From Candidatus Poseidoniales archaeon (GTDB taxonomy: Archaea; Thermoplasmatota; Poseidoniia; Poseidoniales; Poseidoniaceae), in assembly GCA_003602665.1 (NCBI GenBank), contig QQSG01000086.1, positions 12,100 through 29,470 of the forward strand: a DNA stretch of 17,371 nucleotides. The letters run 5' to 3'. Shown here piece by piece: positions 1 to 7,568 of this stretch. Numbering within the stretch: position 1 is the first letter of the stretch; each line of letters starts with the position of its first letter. The notes beneath the pieces were generated by a model. That model saw only the letters and a program-made list of their open reading frames with translations, ran no database searches and was not told the DNA's origin. The translations under genes were made by a program, and so were the position numbers.

Positions 1-95
1 AGATCTGGAAGAACACCCATTGCTCCAGCAACCCAAAACTTGGTCCTTCCATGGGTTGCTCCTGAACCCATAAACCAGTGTGATACGACGTCCAT
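1..95 (-). CDS. Partial gene, possible YdjM-type metal-dependent membrane hydrolase (N-terminus only)
   Basis: Only the first 31 codons lie in the window; the gene runs off the left edge. Reading from the ATG at 95 leftwards gives a protein starting MDVVSHWFMGSGATHGRTKF and continuing to a GVLPDL-like end. This resembles the start of the YdjM/DUF457 family of membrane-bound metal-dependent hydrolases, which open with MDxxxH, a small Gly-rich segment and then a hydrophobic stretch ending in a PD motif. That assignment is from memory of the family and rests on few residues. The start is supported independently by a TATA-like TTGATAAAC box 21-29 nt upstream, as for a leaderless archaeal transcript. 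The frame stays open further upstream of the ATG, so a longer protein is possible. It is divergent from the thioredoxin reductase gene. Confidence 0.45.
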   Translation of the reverse strand, partial: MDVVSHWFMGSGATHGRTKFWVAGAMGVLPD

Positions 96-115
96 GGCCT
101 GAGCACAAAGCTCTC

Positions 116-124
116 GTTTATCAA
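116..124 (-). promoter_or_regulatory. TATA-like box TTGATAAAC for the leftmost minus-strand gene
   Basis: The minus strand reads TTGATAAAC, preceded by purine-rich CGAAGA, which could be a BRE. Its centre is 25 nt upstream of the ATG at 95, so transcription would begin at or next to the start codon. The near-identical TTCATAAAC sits at the same offset before the start at 10600, which makes chance less likely. The function is inferred. Confidence 0.45.
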
Positions 125-240
125 TCTTCGATGATAGATAGAACTGGTGGAATGCTTTTCTCAAACGGGTCAAGGAAAATTCCAGAGTTTGTATGGATAA
201 TGTTCAAGTCTGTCGGGGTGTTGGTCGGGAAGTGAGTCAG

Positions 241-1170
241 ATGTCTGAAGTCAACAACCTCATCATAATCGGTTCCGGCCCTGCTGGATATACTGCTGGA
301 TTGTACGCTGCAAGAGCCATGCTTGAGCCTCTTATGTTTGCTGGATATATGTCCGGTGGACAACTCATGCTTACGAGCGATATCGAAAACTTCCCCGGCT
401 ATCCTGAAGGTATTGGAGGTCCTGAGATGATGATGCAACTTCGAGAGCAAGCTGAACGATTTGGACTCAAAGTACAGGATAAGAACGTAGGGAGTGTAGA
501 TCTCTCATCACGTCCGTACAAGGTCACTGTTGAAGGAGAAGAATTCCTCACACATTCAATCATCGTCTCTACTGGTGCAGAATCCATTTGGCTTGACGCA
601 CCTGGAGAAGCTGAACAGAAAGGCCGAGGAATTTCCACATGTGCAACTTGTGATGGTGCATTCTTCCGAGACGAGGAAGTTATGGTCATTGGTGGAGGCG
701 ATTCAGCATGTGAGGAAGCAACGTTCCTTACACGATTTGCTTCAAAGGTCACCTTAGTTCACCGAAGAGATGTGTTTCGGGCATCAACCATCATGTATGA
801 ACGAGCAGCAAATCATCCAAAGATCGAAATCAAAACATTCAGACAAGTCAAGGAATGGCTCAGCGATGAAAAAGGACTTACAGGAGCAGTTCTAGAAGAT
901 CCAAGAGATGGATCTACCGAAGACATTGCAGTAACTGGTGCTTTCATTGCAATTGGTCACACGCCAATAACAGACTTCCTTGGTGGTCAAGTTGCTACTG
1001 ATGATGAAGGCTATATTGTGCATCATGAACATACGATGACAAATGTACCTGGAGTCTTTGCTGCTGGCGATGTTGTCGATACTCGATACAAGCAAGCGAT
1101 TACAGCAGCAGGTATGGGTTGTCAAGCAGCCATGGACGCTGAGAAGTGGCTCGAAGAGAACGTCCATTGA
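241..1170 (+). CDS. trxB: Thioredoxin reductase (TrxB)
   Basis: This is an FAD- and NAD(P)H-dependent flavoenzyme that reduces thioredoxin or a similar small redox protein in the cytoplasm. The 309-residue protein has the low-molecular-weight family layout. An FAD dinucleotide-binding motif GSGPAG lies at 11-16 and the redox-active CATC at 134-137, followed by DG. The NAD(P)H-binding GGGDSA is at 151-156, and HRR at 174-176 is typical of NADPH preference. The FAD motif AAGD is near the C-terminus (275-278). The ATG at 241 places the flavin fold at residue 6, as usual. An in-frame ATG at 193 would add 16 residues with no homology expected, so I prefer 241. No thioredoxin gene is seen in the window. 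It is the first gene of a same-strand run, 40 nt before the E1-rhodanese gene. Confidence 0.95.
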   Translation: MSEVNNLIIIGSGPAGYTAGLYAARAMLEPLMFAGYMSGGQLMLTSDIENFPGYPEGIGGPEMMMQLREQAERFGLKVQDKNVGSVDLSSRPYKVTVEGEEFLTHSIIVSTGAESIWLDAPGEAEQKGRGISTCATCDGAFFRDEEVMVIGGGDSACEEATFLTRFASKVTLVHRRDVFRASTIMYERAANHPKIEIKTFRQVKEWLSDEKGLTGAVLEDPRDGSTEDIAVTGAFIAIGHTPITDFLGGQVATDDEGYIVHHEHTMTNVPGVFAAGDVVDTRYKQAITAAGMGCQAAMDAEKWLEENVH

Positions 1171-1210
1171 ACAACGATGTCTATTTGACAGACGTACTCA
1201 TGGGCTGTTC

Positions 1211-2365
1211 ATGGTCGATATGGAACGTCATGCCAGACATCTCGTTCTTCCGAATGTTGGCTATGAAGGTCAAGAGAAATTAGCCGCAGCTCGAGTCCTT
1301 GTTATAGGAGCTGGTGGGCTTGGTAGTCCTGTTCTTCTGTACCTAGCAGCAGCAGGTATCGGTACAATAGGTATTGTCGATGATGACGTGGTTGATGTTT
1401 CAAACCTCCAGCGTCAAATCATTCACCGAACTGAAGATGTTGGTTCTAAGAAAGTGGATTCTGCAAAGGAGAGTTTGCTCGCATTAGATCCCAATATTGA
1501 GATTCAACTCTATCCACATCGCCTCAATCCAGAAAACGCTCTTGACATTCTGGAAGGATGGGATGTCGTTGTTGATGGGACAGATAATATTCCAACACGA
1601 TACCTCATCGATGATGCCTGCCATTTACTTTCAATCCCGTGGATTTACGGATCAATTCATCGTTTTGAGGGTCAAGTTTCTGTCTTCTCGACAGAGCAAT
1701 CCCGTTGCTATCGTGACCTTTTTCCTGAGCCACCTCCAGCGGGTGCGTTGCAAAATTGTGCAGATGCTGGTGTGTTTGGTGTTCTTCCAGGCGTTGTTGG
1801 TGGTATTCAAGCAACAGAAGTCATCAAACTCATTCTCGGATTAGAAACCAAATTGGTTGGTTCATTACTCTTGTACGATGCACTTGAAATGTCGACTCGA
1901 ATGCTACGTTTTGATGCTTTAGAAACACGACAGACAATTGAAGATTTATCTGCCGTTCAGCAACTTTTTGATGATCCACTGTATTGCATGCCGTCGAACA
2001 AACAGATTGATGAAGGGTCTTCAAATGGAAGGGACATGATGCAATCAATTGATGTGGCTTCCGTAAAGGCCCGACAATCCGAAGGATGGAAACCGTTCAT
2101 TATCGATGTACGTAGTGCCGAAGAACTTAATCAGATCCGATTGAATAGTTTTGACCTTCATGCCGTTCATGATGTCATAGCCTCTCATTCCTCTGAAGTA
2201 CCAGAAGAAGGAGACATTGTAGTCATCTGCCGCAGTGGTATGCGTTCGCAAATGGCAATCATGTATCTGACTCAAGCAGGAATTGACGCAAACCGTCTTT
2301 ACAATTTAGATGGAGGCATTATGGCATGGAGTCAAATTGCCCCAGAAGATGTCATAAGAGGCTAA
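1211..2365 (+). CDS. MoeZ-like ThiF/MoeB E1 adenylyltransferase fused to a rhodanese domain
   Basis: The protein probably adenylates the C-terminal glycine of ubiquitin-like sulfur carriers (MoaD, ThiS, SAMP or CysO types) and passes sulfur through its rhodanese domain, for molybdopterin, tRNA or cysteine thiolation. In 384 residues it has an N-terminal E1 domain: GAGGLG at 33-38, SNLQRQ with the adenylation arginine near 68, and DGTDN at 123-127. A conserved cysteine lies in NCADAG at 183. A C-terminal rhodanese domain (about 280-384) has the active-site loop CRSGMRS, with Cys340. The zinc cysteines of E. coli MoeB are missing: CYRC is CYRD at 166-169, and the later CxxC is absent. Mycobacterial MoeZ has the same fusion and the same loss, as I recall it. 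The ATG at 1211 begins right before the family's MERHARH-like start; the open frame reaches further upstream but overlaps trxB. Its substrate carrier is not in the window. Confidence 0.88.
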   Translation: MVDMERHARHLVLPNVGYEGQEKLAAARVLVIGAGGLGSPVLLYLAAAGIGTIGIVDDDVVDVSNLQRQIIHRTEDVGSKKVDSAKESLLALDPNIEIQLYPHRLNPENALDILEGWDVVVDGTDNIPTRYLIDDACHLLSIPWIYGSIHRFEGQVSVFSTEQSRCYRDLFPEPPPAGALQNCADAGVFGVLPGVVGGIQATEVIKLILGLETKLVGSLLLYDALEMSTRMLRFDALETRQTIEDLSAVQQLFDDPLYCMPSNKQIDEGSSNGRDMMQSIDVASVKARQSEGWKPFIIDVRSAEELNQIRLNSFDLHAVHDVIASHSSEVPEEGDIVVICRSGMRSQMAIMYLTQAGIDANRLYNLDGGIMAWSQIAPEDVIRG

Positions 2366-2374
2366 AACAAGGGT

Positions 2375-2396
2375 GAGGTTCAAAGAGCGTAACCTC
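2375..2396 (+). other. Short inverted repeat between the E1-rhodanese and receiver genes
   Basis: GAGGTT, a 10-nt loop (CAAAGAGCGT) and AACCTC form a 6-bp stem in the 50-nt gap, ending 19 nt before the ATG at 2416. There is no T-run after it, so it is a weak terminator candidate. It could be a leader hairpin, or chance. Confidence 0.25.
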
Positions 2397-2415
2397 TCGT
2401 TCCTCGTTGGTCATC

Positions 2416-3441
2416 ATGGCAAAAGTCATCGTTGCGGATGAGAATCAGGGTCGTAGGACCCTTCTTGCATCCACGCTTGAACGAGAAGGCTTTGATGTTA
2501 CACGAGCCGGTACGCTACGCCAAGCAGAGGGGACAGCTCTTGCAGTGATGCCTGAGATTGTCTTACTCGAAGGCGATTGGAGTTCTGGGGATGCAATCGA
2601 TGCATCTCAACGATTGATGGGTGATCCTGAGTTTGCATTCAAGTGTCGAATCGTAATGTTGTCGAGGAGTAACTCAAGTGAGTTTCTGGTTACTGCCGCT
2701 AAAGCCGGTGTCCACGAAGTCATTTCCAAACCTGTCGATATGAGTAAATTGATTGAACAATTGTGGAAACACGCTCGAAAACAATTCGTTCCACCACCTG
2801 CAGATGTCGAAGTCGGAGGCGGTGGAGGTTCATTCGATGTTGGAATGATGGCTGGTGGAAGTGGCTGGGCCCTTCCTATGCTCAAAGGCCTTGTAGGGCC
2901 AGATCGAATCAATGAGTCGTTCATCAATGAAATTCTTACTCAGATGGGTGAGGATGGAATGGAAGTTGATACTGGTTTAGAGGCTACTGATCTTTCCAAC
3001 ATCCTGCGAATTGCTCTGAATCGTTTGGTCCAAGATGGTGAGGGCGGACAATCAGGGGCAGGTCCTTCTTTTGAAGAACTAAAAAAGAAAAAAGCCCTAG
3101 GAGATCTTAGCGATCAATCTAAATCAGTCAATACCGGAGGAATGGAATCTATTCTTGAGACTCAAGCAGATAATATTGCTTCTGAGATTGAAGCTGTCAT
3201 GGATGATATTCTCGATGAAGTACCAGATAATGTTGCAATACTTCCTCATGACGGACTTGAACGAATCGACCCTCAGGTGCTGAACATGACTCGCTTAACA
3301 ACTGAAATGGTCCATGAATTGATGTGGGATTTGGGGCGTCCTGGTGCTGTGTCCGATACAACATTGATGACACGAATCGAAGACGCTACTGAAATGCTTG
3401 GCGATGTCCTTTCATCACTTCCTGAATCTGAAGAGGAGTAG
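2416..3441 (+). CDS. Receiver-domain (response-regulator-like) protein with unknown C-terminal region
   Basis: Residues 1-120 have the CheY-like receiver pattern. There is an acidic pair Asp8-Glu9 after the first strand, Ser83 after strand four (MLS), and Lys105-Pro106 in ISKPVD. The phospho-acceptor position, expected near residue 52 in LLEGD, is Glu rather than Asp, so normal phosphorylation is doubtful. A Glu there often mimics the active state in other proteins. A linker rich in Pro and Gly (about 125-152, with five Gly in a row) leads to a helical, acidic region of about 190 residues that I do not recognise. No DNA-binding helix-turn-helix or output enzyme is evident. The ATG at 2416 is chosen over a TTG at 2407 because MAKVIVADE is the usual receiver start. 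No histidine kinase is nearby. The VTT gene follows after 6 nt, so they are probably cotranscribed. Confidence 0.75.
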   Translation: MAKVIVADENQGRRTLLASTLEREGFDVTRAGTLRQAEGTALAVMPEIVLLEGDWSSGDAIDASQRLMGDPEFAFKCRIVMLSRSNSSEFLVTAAKAGVHEVISKPVDMSKLIEQLWKHARKQFVPPPADVEVGGGGGSFDVGMMAGGSGWALPMLKGLVGPDRINESFINEILTQMGEDGMEVDTGLEATDLSNILRIALNRLVQDGEGGQSGAGPSFEELKKKKALGDLSDQSKSVNTGGMESILETQADNIASEIEAVMDDILDEVPDNVAILPHDGLERIDPQVLNMTRLTTEMVHELMWDLGRPGAVSDTTLMTRIEDATEMLGDVLSSLPESEEE

Positions 3442-3447
3442 ATTAGA

Positions 3448-4245
3448 ATGAAGAATCTACCCAAGGCATCTGAGATTCAATTGCCAAAGCCCTCTGAACT
3501 CCATCTTATGGACGGACAAAAAAACCTTCAGAAGATGAAAGAGCAACAACCAAATCTCTATAGATGGAGGGCTATGTTTGGATTTGTTGTACTTCTTATC
3601 TGTGCAGTTGCAGGATATTTTCTGTTTAAAGACGCTTCTGAAATCATTCAATGGTTCAAAGGATTTGGGCTATGGGGCCCGTTCTTATTCACGATTATGC
3701 TTTCACTGGCAATCGTTTTGTTGTTGCCGACTCCGTTTGTTAAGATCGGTGCAGGAGCTATTTTCCCGTTTTGGATAGCCGTAGTGGTCAACTTTGTTGC
3801 CTCGATGATTGGAGGTCTGATTGCTTTCGTCTTGGGAAGGTGGATGTTCAGAGAATCAATACAAGCATCGATTCAGAACGATGTAAGAATGCAAAACATC
3901 GAGAAAGCTCTCGATCAAGACGCAATGAAAATATCAGTGCTTGTCCGATTGTCTCCGATTCTTCCCGATGAATGGCTCAATTACATCATGTCCGCAACTC
4001 CAGTTTCGCTTCGAGTGTTCTTACTTTCAAACACATCAAGTCTAATCTATTGTGTGATTTATGCATATTATGGACACGCCCTAGGTTCAATTGCTTTGAG
4101 TCGTTCTGGAATGGGTGGGTTAGCCAATTCTCCACTTGGTTTGTTCATGCTTTTGCTGGGCATAGTTGCTACTGTAATCGTGACTGTAATTGTTACAAGG
4201 ACCTCGATTCGAGTTCTTAGAGAATCTATTGGCGAAGAAGAATAA
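3448..4245 (+). CDS. TVP38/TMEM64 (VTT, SNARE-associated) family membrane protein
   Basis: This is a 265-residue polytopic membrane protein of the VTT/DedA superfamily, whose members are linked to lipid scrambling or membrane homeostasis. It has a hydrophilic N-terminus of about 40 residues, then hydrophobic segments near 43-60, 75-98, 105-130, 190-208 and 230-250. The family signature is visible as LLPTPFVKIGAGAIFPF (92-108), followed by the Gly-rich segment ending LGRW (129-132), and as LVRLSPILPDEWLNYIMS (165-182), which matches the usual R-x-SP-x-x-P-x-x-x-x-N-Y block. It starts 6 nt after the receiver gene; the GAGGAG at that gene's end could serve as a ribosome site but is also coding. 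The substrate is unknown. Confidence 0.82.
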   Translation: MKNLPKASEIQLPKPSELHLMDGQKNLQKMKEQQPNLYRWRAMFGFVVLLICAVAGYFLFKDASEIIQWFKGFGLWGPFLFTIMLSLAIVLLLPTPFVKIGAGAIFPFWIAVVVNFVASMIGGLIAFVLGRWMFRESIQASIQNDVRMQNIEKALDQDAMKISVLVRLSPILPDEWLNYIMSATPVSLRVFLLSNTSSLIYCVIYAYYGHALGSIALSRSGMGGLANSPLGLFMLLLGIVATVIVTVIVTRTSIRVLRESIGEEE

Positions 4246-4257
4246 TTCGTTTTTCTA
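4246..4257 (+). terminator. Candidate oligo-T terminator after the VTT gene
   Basis: Immediately after the stop codon comes TTCGTTTTTCT with no hairpin. Archaeal RNA polymerase can terminate on such T-rich tracts. It overlaps the candidate promoter of the next gene, so the two calls compete. Confidence 0.3.
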
Positions 4258-4261
4258 AAAC
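4253..4261 (+). promoter_or_regulatory. Candidate TATA-like box TTCTAAAAC for the E1 fusion gene
   Basis: TTCTAAAAC matches the TTCATAAAC box seen before 10600 at 7 of 9 positions. Its centre at 4257 predicts transcription starting near 4280-4284. That is at the alternative TTG start (4280), or gives a leader of about 35-40 nt to the ATG at 4319. Confidence 0.3.
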
Positions 4262-4318
4262 TTAAGTCAATCCATAGCATTGAAACTTAGGCGACCTTCG
4301 CAGAGACGGGGGCGGGGT

Positions 4319-6904
4319 ATGTCACAAGGAACACTTCCAACAATTTATGGTGATGATTGGGCGCCTAAATCAGCTTGTGTGTTTACACAACCACTACTGA
4401 TTGATGCCGCTCGAGCAGAAGTGATGCGCTTCTTTGCTGAACGTCATGAAGGACATGTATTCCTAGCTGCAAATGTCTGGGATCATCTCCATGTTGATGG
4501 TCAACAATCCTTTGATGGAGAGTCATGGCATTCTTTCTCTGAGCGCTTTGTACAGGCTTTCAGAAAGGGATTTGCAGCTCAAAATGAACACAAAATCAAG
4601 CCGATTTTAGATGACGAAGTAATGCCTCGACGAACTATAAATGAGCATCTTGAACGTCGTATAAATCATCTCATTATCGATGTACGTCTTTGCTTTCGTC
4701 GATTAGCTCACTACATGTCAACATCCATGGAGAATCGAATGGAATGGCAACGGATGATGACACGAACTCGTGCAATGGATGCTCACCTCAAGGATGTTTT
4801 CTTCTCCGGAATGGAAACTCCAGATGGCTCCCGATTCGGAGGCAAAGGATTCCGTTCAACATGGCAGGAAGGGGTTGTTGCAATTGCAACTGCCTTGAAT
4901 ACGACAAATGAACCGAATAAAAATCACACACCCGGTAACGGATATGATGGAGACCTCGTAGCTCCGATGATTCGTGATGTTGGTCTTGCTCTTGCAATGG
5001 GTGATACAGTTGTCGATGTTATGGCTGCTCAAATGGGTAAAGCCGACTCAAATCAAAATGGTGGTCATGAAGGAGCAGGTGGCCGAGATCTGCACATAGG
5101 CGCATGGCATGTTGGGGTTCTACCACCGACGGCTCCTCTCCCTATTGCGAGTGCAACAATGACTGGACTTGCCTTTGCGGCTTGGAAGCAAGAACTTGAT
5201 CGTTTTCACGTCGCTTGCATAGGTGAAGGGGCTTCATCATCAGGCGAATATTGGGAATCATTGAATCTCGCAGGTGCTCGTGGCCTGCCGATATGTTATG
5301 TTCTTCAGAACAACCAAATCGCATTGGATACACCCCCCGCTCATCAATCTGGTGTTGAACTTTGGGCGGATAAGGCGGTGGCCATGGGCTTCCCTGCTTG
5401 GACAATTGATGGGTCTGATCCTGCTGCATGGCATGCAAGTATCGCTACGGCACGGGAATTCAGCATGGAAGGCGGTGGTCCAACGATGGTTCATGTCGAG
5501 ACAATGCGAGGTTGTGGTCATGCCCATCATCATGATGACCTCTATCTTGGTTCAGAAACAGGTACTCCACCTGGTTACGTAGACCGTGCCTTGCTTGAGT
5601 ATTGGGCTGCGAAGGATCCATTGCCAACTCATCGAGAGTTATTGATCACCTTGGGCGTTGAACAAAGCGAACTCGAAGAAATGGAAGAAGAGGAACAACT
5701 TCTCGTTGACAATGCTCGTTCAGATGTTGAGGAAATGGCTTGGCCAGAACCTGAAACTGTAACGAAAGGTATCACTACGATTCATGATGCAAGAACACAC
5801 CAAGATCAAATCGATATCATAACATCCCCATCAATGGTTGAACGAAACCCAAATGTTGAACCGATTGAATACGTCGATTCAGGAGGCTGGACCTATGCTC
5901 GAGCCATCCAACAAGCAATGGTCGATATTGCAAATCGATATGGTGATGATTGTGTTTTCATAGGTGAGGACATGGAAGTTGCTGGTGCTTTTGGAATGAA
6001 CATGGCTCTCAAGAACGCAGGTCATCAAGAGAAACTTGTTGACATGCCTCTCTGTGAGGCGATGATTGTCCACACAGGTGTGGGGGCTGCTCTATCTGGA
6101 ATGCGGCCAATGGTTGAAATTCAATTTGGTGGCTTTGCAGCCCTCGGATTTAATGCATTAATCAACAATGCAGCAATGCTTCGCTGGCGCTGGGGTGCAG
6201 ATTGCCCAATGACAGTTCGAATTCCACTCGGTGCCCGAACTCGTTCAGGTCCGTTCCATGCAAATATGATCGAATCTTGGTTCGCAAACGATCCCGGCTT
6301 TGTTGTACTTGCTCCAGCGACTCCACAAGCGGCTTACGAATTACTCGTCGAAGCCGCACATCTCGAGGACCCAGTTTTGTTCTTGGAACATATCGGATTG
6401 TACGGTCTGCGTGGAGGTCTTACCGGTTGGGGGCAGAATATCAATCAGATTGTTGACACGACATCTGTTCATGAATCCATTGCAAATGGAGAGCGTCATT
6501 CAATCGGTAAAGCCTCAGTCATACGAGAAGGAACCGACCTAACACTCGTGACTTGGGGTGCAATGGTCCATATCGCTAAACAAGTCGCAGAGTTGTTATC
6601 AAAAGATGATATCGAGTTAGAAGTCATCGACCTCCGGACAATCATTCCTTTTGACAAAGAAACCTGTATTTCATCAGTCCAGAAAACTGGAAGATTGGTG
6701 GTCCTTCAAGAAGGGCAATGGCATGGCGGCTTGGGCCACACAATCCAGTCTCAAATTCTTGAATCTACGTTCTATCAACTGGAATCACAACCTGTCGTTA
6801 TCGGCGCACTAGACACTCCAGTTCCGTTCTCTCCACCTTTGGAAAATCACACAATTCCTTCGATTGAACACGTAACTAAGGTGATTCAGTCTTTGATGGG
6901 ATAA
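4319..6904 (+). CDS. 2-oxoacid dehydrogenase E1 component, alpha and beta subunits fused
   Basis: This is the thiamine-diphosphate E1 of a 2-oxoacid dehydrogenase complex, which decarboxylates a 2-oxoacid and passes the acyl group to lipoyl-E2. In 861 residues there are four parts. First is an N-terminal region of about 145 residues not seen in ordinary E1. Next is an E1-alpha domain (about 145-475), with GRDLHIG near 255-261 and the ThDP/Mg motif GEG (302-304) ... NN (331-332). An acidic linker (about 450-475) follows, rich in EEMEEEE. Last is an E1-beta domain (about 523-861) with GED at 549-551, a catalytic-type His at 647 in PFHANM, and a C-terminal transketolase domain ending near DTPVPFSPPLE. 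GEGASS resembles branched-chain enzymes more than pyruvate enzymes, but the substrate is not proven. The ATG at 4319 follows a G-rich patch; a TTG at 4280 would add 13 basic residues. No E2 or E3 gene is in the window. Confidence 0.9.
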   Translation: MSQGTLPTIYGDDWAPKSACVFTQPLLIDAARAEVMRFFAERHEGHVFLAANVWDHLHVDGQQSFDGESWHSFSERFVQAFRKGFAAQNEHKIKPILDDEVMPRRTINEHLERRINHLIIDVRLCFRRLAHYMSTSMENRMEWQRMMTRTRAMDAHLKDVFFSGMETPDGSRFGGKGFRSTWQEGVVAIATALNTTNEPNKNHTPGNGYDGDLVAPMIRDVGLALAMGDTVVDVMAAQMGKADSNQNGGHEGAGGRDLHIGAWHVGVLPPTAPLPIASATMTGLAFAAWKQELDRFHVACIGEGASSSGEYWESLNLAGARGLPICYVLQNNQIALDTPPAHQSGVELWADKAVAMGFPAWTIDGSDPAAWHASIATAREFSMEGGGPTMVHVETMRGCGHAHHHDDLYLGSETGTPPGYVDRALLEYWAAKDPLPTHRELLITLGVEQSELEEMEEEEQLLVDNARSDVEEMAWPEPETVTKGITTIHDARTHQDQIDIITSPSMVERNPNVEPIEYVDSGGWTYARAIQQAMVDIANRYGDDCVFIGEDMEVAGAFGMNMALKNAGHQEKLVDMPLCEAMIVHTGVGAALSGMRPMVEIQFGGFAALGFNALINNAAMLRWRWGADCPMTVRIPLGARTRSGPFHANMIESWFANDPGFVVLAPATPQAAYELLVEAAHLEDPVLFLEHIGLYGLRGGLTGWGQNINQIVDTTSVHESIANGERHSIGKASVIREGTDLTLVTWGAMVHIAKQVAELLSKDDIELEVIDLRTIIPFDKETCISSVQKTGRLVVLQEGQWHGGLGHTIQSQILESTFYQLESQPVVIGALDTPVPFSPPLENHTIPSIEHVTKVIQSLMG

Positions 6905-7496
6905 GCGTTTCAAGCCAAACAGCAAGACAGGCACCGAGTGTCGTAGTCAACCAATAAATTGGAATTATTGCAGCATCGCCAGAAAATAAATTTGGGCCAA
7001 ATGTACGGGCTGGATTCATACTTGCCCCAGTATACTCTCCAAAGAGAAATGCCAAGATCGCTACTGCCGATCCTACGACGACTGCGATAGGGAGCCATTT
7101 GTTTGTTCTCCTAATGATAAGAAGAATTGAGGCCATGAGGAGGAATGTGATTCCGATTTCGATTCCGATTAAACCAATCCAAGATGTATTTTCATTTCGT
7201 AGCGTAGGTCCCGCTCCATCAAGAGATAATCCGGCTAATGCACCTCCACATAACTGGCCCACGACATGGGAAAGAGTGTCTTTATTCGAAAGGTCTCCTC
7301 GTCTCCAGAATGCGATTGATACAGCTGGATTAATATGAGCGCCAGAGAATCTTCCAAGTGATAGAATCATGAGGCTTACAATAATGCCAAATGCGAGGGA
7401 AATTTCAAGCGATGAGCGATTAAGTGCAACACTGCCACAACCAACGAAGACCATGGTGAAGGTACCGATGAACTCGGTGACACCACGCTTCCACAT
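6876..7496 (-). CDS. Aquaporin, AqpM-like (MIP family)
   Basis: This is a membrane channel for water and perhaps small solutes or gases. The 206-residue protein is somewhat shorter than the usual 230-250. It has six predicted membrane segments and both NPA loops: NPAV at 56-59 and NPAR at 161-164. NPARTFGP has Thr where glycerol facilitators have Asp, which favours aquaporin over GlpF. Aligned by spacing to E. coli AqpZ, the selectivity filter reads Phe36, Ala149 (His in AqpZ), Ala158 (Thr in AqpZ) and Arg164. The archaeal AqpM also lacks that His, so this pore is likely wider and less strictly water-selective. The last 29 nt overlap the 3' end of the E1 fusion gene on the opposite strand. 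A 72-nt gap separates its start from the divergent exchanger gene. Confidence 0.92.
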   Translation of the reverse strand: MWKRGVTEFIGTFTMVFVGCGSVALNRSSLEISLAFGIIVSLMILSLGRFSGAHINPAVSIAFWRRGDLSNKDTLSHVVGQLCGGALAGLSLDGAGPTLRNENTSWIGLIGIEIGITFLLMASILLIIRRTNKWLPIAVVVGSAVAILAFLFGEYTGASMNPARTFGPNLFSGDAAIIPIYWLTTTLGACLAVWLETLIPSKTESP

Positions 7497-7568
7497 CGAC
7501 TAAACGAAATCTACCCAGAACTTGATGTTATCGAAGAAGATTGGCAGAAGCATGAAAACCCATGATGC

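Noticed and set aside
193..240. 16-residue N-terminal extension of thioredoxin reductase
   Set aside because: The flavin-binding fold starts directly after the ATG at 241, and the added residues look like untranslated leader.
121..450. Minus-strand open frame of 109 codons over the trxB 5' end
   Set aside because: It lies opposite the clear thioredoxin reductase coding sequence, has no recognisable motif and its composition is that of an antisense shadow.
1043..1210. 56-residue extension of the E1-rhodanese protein
   Set aside because: It overlaps trxB in another frame and precedes the normal MERHARH-type start of the family.
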